Below are positions 17,509 to 25,971 of a stretch of DNA of 64,000 bases, piece after piece (position 1 is the first letter of the stretch; the number at the start of each line of letters is the position of its first letter). A program made the position numbers and the translations under genes. The notes beneath the pieces are model-generated. The model was given only the letters and a program-made list of their open reading frames with translations. It was not told the origin of the DNA and did not search any database. Source of the stretch: Natronolimnohabitans sp. A-GB9 (lineage in GTDB: Archaea > Halobacteriota > Halobacteria > Halobacteriales > Natrialbaceae); contig NZ_JAVDDV010000001.1 of assembly GCF_030848565.1 (NCBI RefSeq), positions 248,001-312,000 on the forward strand. Reading direction: 5' to 3'.

Positions 17509-18720
17509 ATGACCACGTTTCGAACCATCGACGACATCGACGCGACACAGCAGTTACTGGTCCGTATCGACGTCAACGCGCCCGTCGAGAACGGAGTCGT
17601 ACAGGACAGCCGTCGGTTCGACCGCCACGCCGAGACGATCTCGGAACTGCTCGCGGACGACCACGCGGTCGCCTTACTCGCCCACCAGGGGCGGCCGGGT
17701 CGGGAAACGTTCGTCTCGCTCGAGGACCACGCCGAGATCCTCGCCGAGTATCTCGGTGACGAGGTCGAGTTCGTCGCCGATACCTGCGGCGAGGACGCGC
17801 TCGCAGCGATCGACGACCTCGAGTCCGGTTCGGTACTGCTGCTCGAGAACGTCCGGATGTGCGAGGGAGAGCTGCCCGAAGCACCCCCGGCAGTCAAAGC
17901 CGAGACGGACCTCGTCAGGACTCTCGCTCCCGAGTTCGACGCGTACGTCGGCGACGCGTACTCGACGGCCCACCGTTCGCACGCTTCGATCGTCGGCTTT
18001 CCGTACGTAATGGACGCCTACGCGGGTCGCGTGATGGTCGAGGAGTATACGGCGAACTCGGCCGTCCAGGAGCGGACGTTCGACGGCACCGTCACGATGG
18101 TTCTCGGCGGCACGAAAGCCGAAGATTCAATCCCGGTGATCGAACGGGTCGACGACACCGTCGACCAGTTCTGTCTCGGCGGCGTCGTCGGCGAACTCTT
18201 CTTGCGGGCCGACGGCCACGACGTCGGCTACGACGTCGAGGGAACGTCGCTTTTCGACCACCAGTGGGACGACCACCGGGAGACGCTCGACCGCGTCCTC
18301 GAGACCTACGGCGATCAGCTCCACCTCCCGACCGATCTCGCCTACGAGGACGGCGACGGCGAGCGCGCAGAGACAGCCGTCGAGGACGTCACGAAAGAGA
18401 CGTCCTTCCTTGACGTCGGCTCCGAGACGGCCACGCGTTACGCCGACCTCGTCTCCGAGTCCGAGGCCGTCTTCGTCAAGGGCGCACTCGGCGTCTTCGA
18501 GGACGACCGGTTTGCCGACGGCACTCTCGAGGTCCTCTCGACGATCGCCGACACCGACTGTTTCTCGGTCGTCGGCGGCGGCGACACCGCTCGTGTGGTC
18601 GAACTGTACGACGTCGACGAGGACGACTTCTCGCGTGTCTCGATCGCCGGCGGAGCGTACGTCCGAGCACTCACCGGCCGGCCGCTCGTCGGAATCGACG
18701 TCCTCGAGCGAGACGAGTAA
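17509..18720 (+). CDS. pgk: Phosphoglycerate kinase
   Basis: A 403-residue cytoplasmic kinase that transfers phosphate from 1,3-bisphosphoglycerate to ADP. The N-domain has LVRIDVNAPVENG, LLAHQGRPGR and VLLLENVRM; the C-domain has TMVLGGTKAEDSI, AVFVKGALGVFED and the nucleotide-binding VVGGGDTARVVE. Length is typical. Downstream of gap on the same strand, it completes the lower glycolytic step. A composite repeat (109-base element plus hairpin C) follows the stop codon. Confidence 0.95.
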   Translation: MTTFRTIDDIDATQQLLVRIDVNAPVENGVVQDSRRFDRHAETISELLADDHAVALLAHQGRPGRETFVSLEDHAEILAEYLGDEVEFVADTCGEDALAAIDDLESGSVLLLENVRMCEGELPEAPPAVKAETDLVRTLAPEFDAYVGDAYSTAHRSHASIVGFPYVMDAYAGRVMVEEYTANSAVQERTFDGTVTMVLGGTKAEDSIPVIERVDDTVDQFCLGGVVGELFLRADGHDVGYDVEGTSLFDHQWDDHRETLDRVLETYGDQLHLPTDLAYEDGDGERAETAVEDVTKETSFLDVGSETATRYADLVSESEAVFVKGALGVFEDDRFADGTLEVLSTIADTDCFSVVGGGDTARVVELYDVDEDDFSRVSIAGGAYVRALTGRPLVGIDVLERDE

Positions 18721-18766
18721 TACCGCTATCGACGTTTTCGAGGGTGGATACAGACGAACGACTGTC

Positions 18767-18875
18767 ATACTGTCAGACAGCAGTCAGTGAGCCGTCGGTC
18801 GCGAACGCGCGGCCGTCACCGTCGGGACGGCCGCAGTCGCGCGACCGATCGTCGAATCGTGCTGTCCAACGGTAT
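18767..18875. repeat. 109-base MITE-like element, form B, copy 1
   Basis: Bounded by ATACTGTCAGACAGCA and TGCTGTCCAACGGTAT. Compared base by base with the reverse complement of 38041-38149, it differs at about 4 of 109 positions. The centre (GGCCGTCACCGTCGGGACGGCC) is itself palindromic, so the whole can fold on itself. No coding frame. It lies between pgk and the convergent rpl12. Confidence 0.85.
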
Positions 18876-18877
18876 CA

Positions 18878-18942
18878 GTACCGGCACACCCGCGACTCGG
18901 GCTGTGATCGCGCCGGTATATTGGTACAGCAATCCGTATCAG
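18878..18942. repeat. Third hairpin form (C) abutting the 109-base element
   Basis: GTACCGGCACACCCGCG, a short loop, CGCCGGTATATTGGTAC and the terminus AGCAATCCGTATCA closely follow the copy at 9631-9710, with several substitutions in the stem. It starts two bases after the end of the 109-base element. Confidence 0.6.
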
Positions 18943-18968
18943 CCGACGCTGTTGGAGCGTGGCGTCGA

Positions 18969-18980
18969 ATAAAAAATCGA
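18969..18980 (-). terminator. Oligo-T stretch after rpl12
   Basis: On the minus strand a run of six T follows the rpl12 stop codon by about 30 bases. T-rich tracts end transcription in archaea. No strong hairpin precedes it. Confidence 0.4.
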
Positions 18981-19005
18981 GATCGCCGAATCGTCGACTC
19001 GCGAC

Positions 19006-19353
19006 TTAGCCGAAGAGCTCGCCGAGGCCCTCGCCGCCGGCGTCTTCGTCTTCGTCGTCGTCCTCGTCTTCGTCCGTCGTGTCCGGGACGTCGCTGGTCT
19101 CTTCGGCTTCGTCCTCGTCGCCTGCGGCCTCACTGGCAGCGGCGCCGCCAGCGGCGGCTCCGGCTGCGGCGGGTGCAGCGGCGGCTTCTTCGACGGCCTC
19201 GTCGATGTCGACGTCCTCGAGTGCGGCGACGAGCGCCTTGACACGGGACTCTTCGACGTCGACGCCAGCAGCGTCGAGCACGTCGGTGAGGTTGTCTTCG
19301 TTGATCTCTTCGTCCGTCTCGTTCAGGATGAGTGCAGCGTAAACGTATTCCAT
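19006..19353 (-). CDS. rpl12: 50S ribosomal stalk protein P1/L12
   Basis: A 115-residue stalk protein. The N-terminal dimerisation helices are [18 protein letters not shown] and [17 protein letters not shown], followed by an Ala/Gly hinge (about 60-80), an acidic segment, and the translation-factor-binding tail [10 protein letters not shown]. It recruits elongation factors to the ribosome. It is the last gene of the rpl1-rpl10-rpl12 operon, 21 bases after rpl10, with which it shares the C-terminal tail. Confidence 0.96.
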   Translation of the reverse strand: MEYVYAALILNETDEEINEDNLTDVLDAAGVDVEESRVKALVAALEDVDIDEAVEEAAAAPAAAGAAAGGAAASEAAGDEDEAEETSDVPDTTDEDEDDDEDEDAGGEGLGELFG

Positions 19354-19374
19354 TGTAAGTTCCTCCAGTAGTGG

Positions 19375-20415
19375 TTATCCGAACATTTCGCCGAGCCCTT
19401 CCGCGCCGTCACCGTCGTCGTCGTCATCGTCGTCGGTGTCGTCGTCCGCTTCGGCCTCGGCGTCAGTGTCTTCGTCTGCCGATTCGTCTTCGCCCTCGTC
19501 GTCAGCCACCGGCTGAGCGGCGACCTCGACGTCCTGCAGTTCCTCGGGCAGGGCCTCCTCGTCGTCGATCTGGGCCGCAAGTGCACGCAGCTGTGCGTCG
19601 GCCTTGCTGACGAGGTCGGGCATGAGCTCTTCGTCCTCGACTGCGGCCTGCAGGCCGAGGCTCTTGGCCTCGCCCGTGGCCTTGGCGATGAGCGTCGGGG
19701 CCGTCGTCGCGGTCGGGAAGCTCGCGTTGACCGAGAGGTTCCGAGCGCGGGCGGCGGCCGTCGACACGTCGCTCTGGTAGGCCTCGATGTCGATGTCGAG
19801 GTCTTCGGGACTGAACAGGACGCCGTCTGCGACGGCGGCCCGGAGGTCGAGCCCGACTTCCTTGGGCTCGATCCCCAGCTCGTTGAGGACGTTCGCCAGA
19901 TCAGCAGTGACTTCCTCGCCGGCCTCTAAGACCGTCGAGTCTTCCATGACCTGGATCGAACCGTCCTCGATCCGTGCGTTGGCACCGATACTCTGGAGTT
20001 CGCCGACGAACGGACCCGGATCGACACCGGTGTCACCCTCGGGGATGACGATGTCGTTCGGGGCGACTTCGCCCTCGTTGATCGGTGCGGGCGTCTTCGA
20101 TGCCTCGAGCTCTTTGTACAGCGAGAACGGGTTCTCGTTCGTGCCGATGATCCCGACCTGGCCCTCGACGTTTTCGACGAGGTCACCGAGGCCGGTCTCC
20201 TCGAGTGCACGGACCTGCAGGGTGTTGCGGCTGACGCGCAACTCGGCGGTGCCGTGAAGGTCACGGCGCATGTCCTGGAGCTGCTTGCTCGGAATGCCGG
20301 CGATGCCGACGATGCCGACGCTCTCGTAGCTCTCGATGAGCTCTTCGAGCTCGGCGACTTCCTCTTTCTTCCACTGGGGAAGGTTTTCGGTCTTGCGTTC
20401 AGCCTGTGCGCTCAT
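19375..20415 (-). CDS. rpl10: 50S ribosomal protein uL10 (P0)
   Basis: A 346-residue stalk base protein. The N-terminal rRNA-binding domain ([34 protein letters not shown]) is followed by the archaeal insertion domain, then helices that bind L12 dimers, and a very acidic tail ending EGLGEMFG, close to the tail of L12. The gene begins one base after the rpl1 stop codon. Confidence 0.96.
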   Translation of the reverse strand: MSAQAERKTENLPQWKKEEVAELEELIESYESVGIVGIAGIPSKQLQDMRRDLHGTAELRVSRNTLQVRALEETGLGDLVENVEGQVGIIGTNENPFSLYKELEASKTPAPINEGEVAPNDIVIPEGDTGVDPGPFVGELQSIGANARIEDGSIQVMEDSTVLEAGEEVTADLANVLNELGIEPKEVGLDLRAAVADGVLFSPEDLDIDIEAYQSDVSTAAARARNLSVNASFPTATTAPTLIAKATGEAKSLGLQAAVEDEELMPDLVSKADAQLRALAAQIDDEEALPEELQDVEVAAQPVADDEGEDESADEDTDAEAEADDDTDDDDDDDGDGAEGLGEMFG

Positions 20416-20416
20416 A

Positions 20417-21049
20417 TTAGGCCACCTCCACGGACGGCCCCATCGTCGTCTTTACGTAGACGGCGTCGATGTTCTGGGGCCCCTTCTCGAGGTCCGCGTG
20501 CAGGCGTCGCAGGATGACGTCGATGTTGTCGGCGATGTCTTCGGCATCCATGTCTTCGGCGCCGACGAGCGTGTGGAACGTTCGTCGGTCACCGGAGCGA
20601 ATCTGCACGGTGTTCTTGAGCCGGTTGACGGTCTCGACGACGTCGTCGTCGGGCGCAAGCGGGTCCGGCATCTTCCCCCGGGGACCGAGGATGGTACCCA
20701 GGTGCCGGGCGATATCTTGCATCATCGCCTCTTCGGCGATGAAGAAGTCCGTCTCGTCGGCCATATCCTTGGCCTCGTCATCGTCCAGATCGGCCACGTC
20801 GTCCTCCGAGAGTACCTCGTCCGCGGCCTCTTCGGCGCGGACGGCGGTTTCTCCCTCGGCAATGACGACGATACGCGTCTCCTGGCCGGTTCCGGACGGC
20901 AAGACGACGGACTCGTCAACACGGTTCGACGGTTCGTTCAGGTCTAAGTCGCGCAGATTAATCGCGAGGTCGACCGTCTCGGTGAAGTTCCGATCGGGTG
21001 CGTCCTCGAGTGCGCGAGCGACTGCTGTTTCGATATCCGAATCTGCCAT
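20417..21049 (-). CDS. rpl1: 50S ribosomal protein uL1
   Basis: A 210-residue protein that forms the L1 stalk of the large subunit, near the exit tRNA. It has the start [22 protein letters not shown], the conserved [11 protein letters not shown], and a C-terminal [12 protein letters not shown]. First gene of the stalk operon. Unlike most genes here it has a 5' leader and a strong Shine-Dalgarno sequence, GGAGGTGA, six bases before the ATG. L1 is known to repress its own operon in archaea and bacteria by binding its mRNA. Confidence 0.96.
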   Translation of the reverse strand: MADSDIETAVARALEDAPDRNFTETVDLAINLRDLDLNEPSNRVDESVVLPSGTGQETRIVVIAEGETAVRAEEAADEVLSEDDVADLDDDEAKDMADETDFFIAEEAMMQDIARHLGTILGPRGKMPDPLAPDDDVVETVNRLKNTVQIRSGDRRTFHTLVGAEDMDAEDIADNIDVILRRLHADLEKGPQNIDAVYVKTTMGPSVEVA

Positions 21050-21052
21050 CGT

Positions 21053-21142
21053 TCACCTCCGTAGTACGCAGGACTGCTCCTACGGGTCAGTGAAACAGGC
21101 TACGCCTGTCTCTGTTGAACGAAGTGCCATGCCGAACTTAAA
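21053..21142 (-). promoter_or_regulatory. rpl1 promoter and structured 5' leader (candidate L1 autoregulatory site)
   Basis: On the minus strand a TTTAAG box (21142-21137) predicts a transcript start near 21112 and a leader of about 60 bases. The leader has two short hairpins: ACAGGC/GCCTGT (21095-21109) and CCGTAG/CTACGG (21059-21085). The second overlaps the GGAGGTGA ribosome-binding sequence (21053-21060). Sequestering the site by L1 binding is known in this operon in other archaea; here it is inferred from structure. Confidence 0.55.
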
Positions 21143-21315
21143 CCCGTCGAAGCGAGACGCCCGATCCGCTCGTTGCCGTCTCACACACCGGACGAGCGCC
21201 ACAGCCGCCGAGCGAACGAGCCCTCAAGACGAGCCGTCGAACTCGACACGTAGTATTATAGCTAAGACAACACGTTTCGAAACTACTATGTAGAGTGATT
21301 TTATAACTATCCTGT

Positions 21316-21921
21316 ATGCGGCCATTAGATTTATATCCCTTTATTAAAACAGAATTCGGATCGGCTATACCGCTGGCGGTCGCCGAGGGCAGGTTCGAGA
21401 CGTATCAGGCTCTGACGGGGCTCGAGCGGGCGGGACTACAGTTCGGCGTGACGCTCGTCGCCGCGTTAGTCGTCCTCGGATTGCTCCAGGAGTACGGACC
21501 ACGGACCGTCTCGAAGGCGCGGCAAAGCCCAGTCATCTCGAGTTGTATCGGACTGCCGAGTCTGCTCGTCGTCGTTGGGCTCACGAGCGCCGGCTACGTG
21601 TTCATCGGCACCAGTTTGGGAACGTTCTTCGGGGTTCCGATGGTCGTGGTCGGCGGGACGATCGTGCCGGTGTTGACGGTACTTGGGTTCGTCGCGATCG
21701 GCCGCTCGCTTGCGGCACAGTTCGGTCGTGATCGGCTCTGGATCGGCGCCGTGATCGGCAGCGTTCTCGCCGGACTCGTCGGGTTCTCCCTGCTCGCGAC
21801 GGCTGCCGCTGCGGTCCTCGTCGGCGCGCTCGGCGTCGGCGCCGGCGTCCGCGTGATCGTCGGCTCCGGCAGCGCCAGTCGGCCGGACGAACGGACCGTT
21901 CCGCCAGCGAACAAGATCTGA
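21316..21921 (+). CDS. Membrane protein of unknown function
   Basis: A 201-residue protein with four or five hydrophobic helices (LQFGVTLVAALVVLGLL, LPSLLVVVGLTSAGYVFIG, MVVVGGTIVPVLTVLGFVAI, and a long Ala/Gly/Val segment at about 140-180), then a short polar tail. The arrangement recalls haloarchaeal integral membrane proteins of unknown role. The upstream 60 bases are strikingly AT-rich and hold TATA-like sequence. It opens a plus-strand block inserted between rpl1 and rpl11. Confidence 0.7.
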   Translation: MRPLDLYPFIKTEFGSAIPLAVAEGRFETYQALTGLERAGLQFGVTLVAALVVLGLLQEYGPRTVSKARQSPVISSCIGLPSLLVVVGLTSAGYVFIGTSLGTFFGVPMVVVGGTIVPVLTVLGFVAIGRSLAAQFGRDRLWIGAVIGSVLAGLVGFSLLATAAAAVLVGALGVGAGVRVIVGSGSASRPDERTVPPANKI

Positions 21922-22017
21922 CGCCCATCAGCACGGAAACGAGCCATCGATACGAGACACCCCACCTCGACTCAAACCGACGAAAGACGTTTTTCCGCTG
22001 CCGTTGGCCGCCCTCGT

Positions 22018-22392
22018 ATGGCGACGTCCGACGATAGCCACTCCCTCGCTCTCGAGTCCCTCTCGGTACTGCACTGGATCGGAATCGGACTGGCGCTCGT
22101 GACCGCGCTCGTTCACCTGCTCCTCGGAATCGGATTTCTCCCCCACTGGATGGGGGCTGCCTTCCTCGTCGCGACCGCCGGGTTCTGTCTCGGAATCGCC
22201 TTCGTCCTGATCGACTATCGACGGCGAACCGTCTACCTGCTCGGAATCCCGTTTACCGCCGCCCAGATCGTGCTCTGGTACGTCGTCAACCAGCCCGCGA
22301 GCGTCGGCGACCTCTCGGTTGCCGGCGCCGTCGACAAGGTCGCACAAGCGTTGCTCCTCGTCGTTCTGGTGGTGCTCTACCGCCGTGAGTGA
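22018..22392 (+). CDS. Small four-helix membrane protein (haloarchaeal conserved)
   Basis: A 124-residue protein with about four hydrophobic helices (VLHWIGIGLALVTALVHLLL, FLVATAGFCLGIAFVLI, RTVYLLGIPFTAAQIVLWYV, VDKVAQALLLVVLVVLY). It overlaps the start of the CDP-alcohol phosphatidyltransferase gene by eight bases, so the two are translationally coupled. A membrane partner of the transferase is plausible but unproven. Confidence 0.75.
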   Translation: MATSDDSHSLALESLSVLHWIGIGLALVTALVHLLLGIGFLPHWMGAAFLVATAGFCLGIAFVLIDYRRRTVYLLGIPFTAAQIVLWYVVNQPASVGDLSVAGAVDKVAQALLLVVLVVLYRRE

Positions 22393-23152
22393 TAGTCCAC
22401 TCGAGCGAGCGCGAGCGCTGCCCCGCTGGAGTCGCGTCACCGCCGGCAACGCCGCGCTGGTCGCGCTCGCGCTGGTCGTGCTCGCGTCGCTGTGGCCCGA
22501 CGGTCCGACGGCTGGATTTCTCGTCGCCGTCGGCGTCGTCCTCGGTCTCGAGTCGCTGCTCGTGGTCGGCCTGCTCGAGGGGTGGGGCCGTGCCGATGCT
22601 CGTCGCGAGCAGCCGGTAACGCTCGCGACGTGGGTGACGCTCGCTCGCGGCGGCGCGGTCGCCGTCCTCGCCGGATTCGCCGCGACGGGCTTGCCGTCGG
22701 GGACGGGCGCGTGGGTCCCGGCAGCGCTGTTCGCCGTCGCGGCCGCGCTCGACGCCTTTGATGGCGTCCTCGCCAGGGCGACCGACAGTGTCACCGACCT
22801 CGGTTCGCGACTCGACGTCGAAATCGACGGGCTGGTCGTGCTCGTGGGAACACTTGTCGCCGTCGTCGACGGGGCGCTTCCGGTCGTCTTTCTGGCCGTC
22901 GCCGGTGCACGATATCTGTTCGTCGCCGGCCGATTGTGGCGGCGGCGTCGAAACCGGCCGGTCTACGAACTACCCCCGAACCCGCTTCGACGCCCCCTCG
23001 GTGCGCTCGCGATGGTCGCGGTGTGGCTCGCCCTGCTGCCGATCCTCAGTGACGGTGTTTCGCGCGCGTTCGCGACGCTCGTTCTCGTGCCGTTTCTGGC
23101 GAACTTCGGCTGGGACTGGCTGGCCGTTACCGGTCGAGTCGGCGTCGAGTAG
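22385..23152 (+). CDS. CDP-alcohol phosphatidyltransferase family protein
   Basis: A 255-residue membrane enzyme. The family motif is intact at about residues 124-150: DAFDGVLAR, then GSRLDVEID, matching DxxDGxxAR with GxxxDxxxD, which binds Mg and the CDP-linked lipid. It would transfer a phosphate-linked lipid or alcohol group. GTG at 22385 is chosen as start because it overlaps the preceding gene and begins just before the conserved region; the longer frame is Ser/Trp-rich and unlikely. It stands beside the reductase/PTPS/glycosyltransferase/methyltransferase genes. Substrates are unknown. Confidence 0.85.
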   Translation: MSDSPLERARALPRWSRVTAGNAALVALALVVLASLWPDGPTAGFLVAVGVVLGLESLLVVGLLEGWGRADARREQPVTLATWVTLARGGAVAVLAGFAATGLPSGTGAWVPAALFAVAAALDAFDGVLARATDSVTDLGSRLDVEIDGLVVLVGTLVAVVDGALPVVFLAVAGARYLFVAGRLWRRRRNRPVYELPPNPLRRPLGALAMVAVWLALLPILSDGVSRAFATLVLVPFLANFGWDWLAVTGRVGVE

Positions 23153-23363
23153 GGATCTGGCTCCGGCTCACGTCGCCGGTTCCCGTCGTGTCGGCGCCGG
23201 AAATGCCACAGAGTGCGATTCCAGGCCGTCGTGCGGTCGAATTTAGCGTCCGGAAACTCGCACGAACGATCAAGTGGCTCCCCAGTGAACGACGTCTCAT
23301 CGTGATCGATCGGTACCGCAGGCGGCGTTCGGGCGGCAGTCGACGACCGCGAGGCGAGTCTCG

Positions 23364-24377
23364 ATGAGTGCGCGATCGCTCTATTTTACGGCCCCGCGGA
23401 CGGTCGCCGTCAGATCCCGTCCCGTTCCGGAGCCCGGGCCAGCCGAGGTCCGCGTTCGAGCGACGGCATCGGCGATCAGCGCCGGCACTGAGGGGTTGAT
23501 CTACCGCGGTGAGGCCCCCAAGGAGCTCCCGGCCGACGAGGAACTCGAGACGGTCGACGGCGATCTCTCCTTTCCGCTCCAGTACGGCTACGCCGCGGTC
23601 GGCGAGGTCACCGCTGTCGGAGACGACGTCGACACGGCGTGGCGTGGCCGGACCGTCTTCGCGTACAACGGCCACGAGAGTCACTTTCTGGCCCGTCCGG
23701 AGACCCTGCTGACTGTTCCCGACGGCGTCTCGCCGCGAGCGGCGACGCTCTTTGCCAATCTCGAGACGGCTGTCACCTTCCTGCTCGACGGCGAACCGCT
23801 GCTGGGCGAGCACGCGGCCGTCTTCGGCCAGGGGACCGTCGGTCTGTTGACGACGGCGCTGCTCGCCGAGAGTCCCCTCGAGACGCTTGTCACGCTCGAA
23901 CCGTACGCCAACCGACGGGAGCGCTCGCGGGCGTTTGGCGCCGACCGGGTGCTTGACCCCGACGACTGTTCGATCCCCGACGCCGTCGAGGGAGCTGCCG
24001 GCGGGCGAGCCGATCTGACCTACGAACTCTCTGGCGATCCCGACGCCCTCGACGACGCCATCGCGGCGACCGGCTTCGACGGTCGCGTCCTCGTGGGCTC
24101 GTGGTACGGGACGAAGCCGGCGACACTCGACCTCGGCGGACGCTTTCACCGCGATCGGATCGAGGTCCGGAGTAGTCAAGTGAGCACGATCGATCCCCGC
24201 CTCTCCGGTCGCTGGTCTCGCAAGCGGCGACACGAACTCACCTGGGACTGGCTCGAGCGCCTCGAGGTCGCCTCGCTCGTCACCCACGAGATTCCACTCG
24301 AGGACGCCGGCAACGCCTACGAGATGCTCGAGAACCGGCCGGGCGAGGCGATTCAGGTGGTGTTGACCTACGACTGA
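23364..24377 (+). CDS. Medium-chain dehydrogenase/reductase, BchC-like, without zinc ligands
   Basis: A 337-residue MDR-fold oxidoreductase. The N-terminal GroES-like domain has SAISAGTEGLIYRGEAP and LQYGYAAVGEVTAVGDD; the Rossmann motif is FGQGTVGLLTT (about residue 155). Where zinc alcohol dehydrogenases have catalytic Cys/His there is AGTEG, so catalytic zinc is not expected. Similarity is to the BchC/threonine-dehydrogenase-like branch. It probably oxidises or reduces a sugar or lipid hydroxyl in a pathway with its neighbours. Its stop codon is the first three bases of an intergenic repeat at 24375. Confidence 0.85.
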   Translation: MSARSLYFTAPRTVAVRSRPVPEPGPAEVRVRATASAISAGTEGLIYRGEAPKELPADEELETVDGDLSFPLQYGYAAVGEVTAVGDDVDTAWRGRTVFAYNGHESHFLARPETLLTVPDGVSPRAATLFANLETAVTFLLDGEPLLGEHAAVFGQGTVGLLTTALLAESPLETLVTLEPYANRRERSRAFGADRVLDPDDCSIPDAVEGAAGGRADLTYELSGDPDALDDAIAATGFDGRVLVGSWYGTKPATLDLGGRFHRDRIEVRSSQVSTIDPRLSGRWSRKRRHELTWDWLERLEVASLVTHEIPLEDAGNAYEMLENRPGEAIQVVLTYD

Positions 24378-24402
24378 TACGGACTGCTGTCCGACAGTAT
24401 CA
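24375..24402. repeat. Minimal copy of the intergenic element: two termini back to back
   Basis: TGATACGGACTGCTGT joined directly to CCGACAGTATCA, with no centre. The first TGA is the stop codon of the reductase gene. It is the shortest copy in the window and joins the two terminus types seen in the longer forms. Confidence 0.7.
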
Positions 24403-24455
24403 CTCGATGCGATACCGGCCTGGGAACTTAGCCCGTCGCCGTCGTATCGCCGTCC

Positions 24456-24833
24456 ATGTACGCGGTTTCGGTTTCCCGATCCCTCGTCGCCCAACACTAC
24501 CTGACCGTCCCGAATCCCGGTCCCGAAGGCGAGTTACACTCACATCACTTTACCATCGAAGCGACCTTCCGCGGCCCCGAACTCGGCGAGTACGAGTACC
24601 TGTTCGACATCGACGACCTGACCGCGGCGATGGACGACCTCGCCGACTATTATCGGGACCGCACGCTCAACGACCTCCCGGCGTTCGAGGGCGTGAATCC
24701 GAGTGCAGAACGGTTCGCCCGCGCGTTCGGTGATCGGCTACTCGAGCGTCTCGAGCCCGACGGCGTCACCGAACTCCGAATCGAGATCGAGGAAGACGAC
24801 GTAGCCCGCGTGGCCCACGAACGACCGCTCTGA
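24456..24833 (+). CDS. 6-pyruvoyl-tetrahydropterin synthase-like (QueD fold) protein
   Basis: A 125-residue T-fold protein. Zinc-ligand histidines are kept: His in SLVAQHYL and the HxH pair in GELHSHHFTIE. FDIDDL and PSAERFARAFGDRLLE match the later family motifs. The protein has no cysteine at all, so the catalytic Cys of PTPS is absent, and LNDL replaces the LDH catalytic segment. It is therefore unlikely to be true PTPS or QueD. The glycosyltransferase gene starts four bases downstream. An ACTTAG box about 28 bases upstream gives its own promoter. Confidence 0.85.
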   Translation: MYAVSVSRSLVAQHYLTVPNPGPEGELHSHHFTIEATFRGPELGEYEYLFDIDDLTAAMDDLADYYRDRTLNDLPAFEGVNPSAERFARAFGDRLLERLEPDGVTELRIEIEEDDVARVAHERPL

Positions 24834-24837
24834 CCCC

Positions 24838-25971
24838 ATGAATATCGGACTGGTGATCGACGGCGATCTCGAGGAAACGTCGGGCGGCTACCGGTACGAC
24901 CGCAAGCTCGTCGCGGCGCTCGAGCGACGTGGGGACGAGGTCGACGTGACCTCGCTGTCGCAGTTACCGACCGAAACGGCAGCAAGCCTCGACGGGGAGA
25001 CTGAGACGCCGTCCGATGCGGTCGTTCACGATCGACTCGATAGACCGTACGACGTGCTCCTGCAGGACGAACTCTGTTACCCGACGCTGGTCGAGCACAA
25101 TCGGCACCTCACCGAACCGACGGCAGTTCTGTCGATCGTGCATCTCCTACAGGCCGGCGATCCCGCGGTCGACGACCCCGTGGTTCGGCGGCGGGAGCGA
25201 CGGTACCTCGAGACCGTCGATGGAATCGTCTGTCCGAGCGCGGACACGCGCGAGCGAGTGCTAGCGCTCATCAACGACGAGATCCCGACGCTCGTCGCAC
25301 CTCCGGGGGGCCGCCACGAGGATGCGGCGCTGTCGGCTCCCACCGTCGACGCGCGTGCCCGATCGACGCCGTTCCGACTCGTCTACGTGGGTACAGTCGT
25401 CCCGCGAAAGCAGCTGACGACGCTGCTCGAGGCGCTCTGTCGGGCCGATGGCGCGATCGACGACTGGCGACTGACCGTCGTCGGTGATCTCGACGCCGAT
25501 CCCGCGTACGTCCGGCGTGCTCGCGCGCTGGCCGACGAACGCGGGCTGGACGACCGAGTGGCGTTCAGGGGGCGTCTCGAAACCGCTGCCCTCGAGTCGC
25601 TCCTCGAGCGATCCCACGTCCTCGCCGTCCCCTCACGTTACGAGAGCTTCGGCATGGTCTACCTCGAGGCGATGGAGTACGGCGTCGTCCCGATCGCGGG
25701 TCACGTCGGCGGCGCAAGCGAGTTCGTCGCCGACGGGCGAAACGGCGCCGTCGTCGATTCGACGGACCCGGCTGCCCTCGCGGCTCGACTCGAGACTCTC
25801 GCAGCCGATCGCGACCGCCTCGCGTCACTGGGTACTGCGGCGCTTCGTACCGCAGCGGCACACCCGGCCTGGGAGGAAACCCTCGAGCGGGTACGGACGT
25901 TCTGTCGGCGCCGGTGTCGGCTCGAGGGGGCGTCGAACTCGTTCGACGATGGGAGGGGTGAGCCGGGATGA
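24838..25971 (+). CDS. Glycosyltransferase, GT4 family
   Basis: A 377-residue GT-B enzyme. It has the N-terminal Gly-rich turn LEETSGGYRYDRKLV, the second-domain start RLVYVGTVVPRKQL (about residue 183), and the nucleotide-sugar motif VPSRYESFGMVYLEAMEYG with the two Glu of the EX7E type (about residues 267-275). It transfers a sugar from a nucleotide donor to an unknown acceptor. It overlaps the methyltransferase start by four bases (ATGA), so they are translated together. Confidence 0.9.
   Translation: MNIGLVIDGDLEETSGGYRYDRKLVAALERRGDEVDVTSLSQLPTETAASLDGETETPSDAVVHDRLDRPYDVLLQDELCYPTLVEHNRHLTEPTAVLSIVHLLQAGDPAVDDPVVRRRERRYLETVDGIVCPSADTRERVLALINDEIPTLVAPPGGRHEDAALSAPTVDARARSTPFRLVYVGTVVPRKQLTTLLEALCRADGAIDDWRLTVVGDLDADPAYVRRARALADERGLDDRVAFRGRLETAALESLLERSHVLAVPSRYESFGMVYLEAMEYGVVPIAGHVGGASEFVADGRNGAVVDSTDPAALAARLETLAADRDRLASLGTAALRTAAAHPAWEETLERVRTFCRRRCRLEGASNSFDDGRGEPG

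Noticed and set aside
19078-19130. Repetitive GTCGTC/GTCTTC-like DNA as a tandem repeat
   Set aside because: It encodes the acidic Asp/Glu tails of ribosomal L12 and L10, normal in halophiles.
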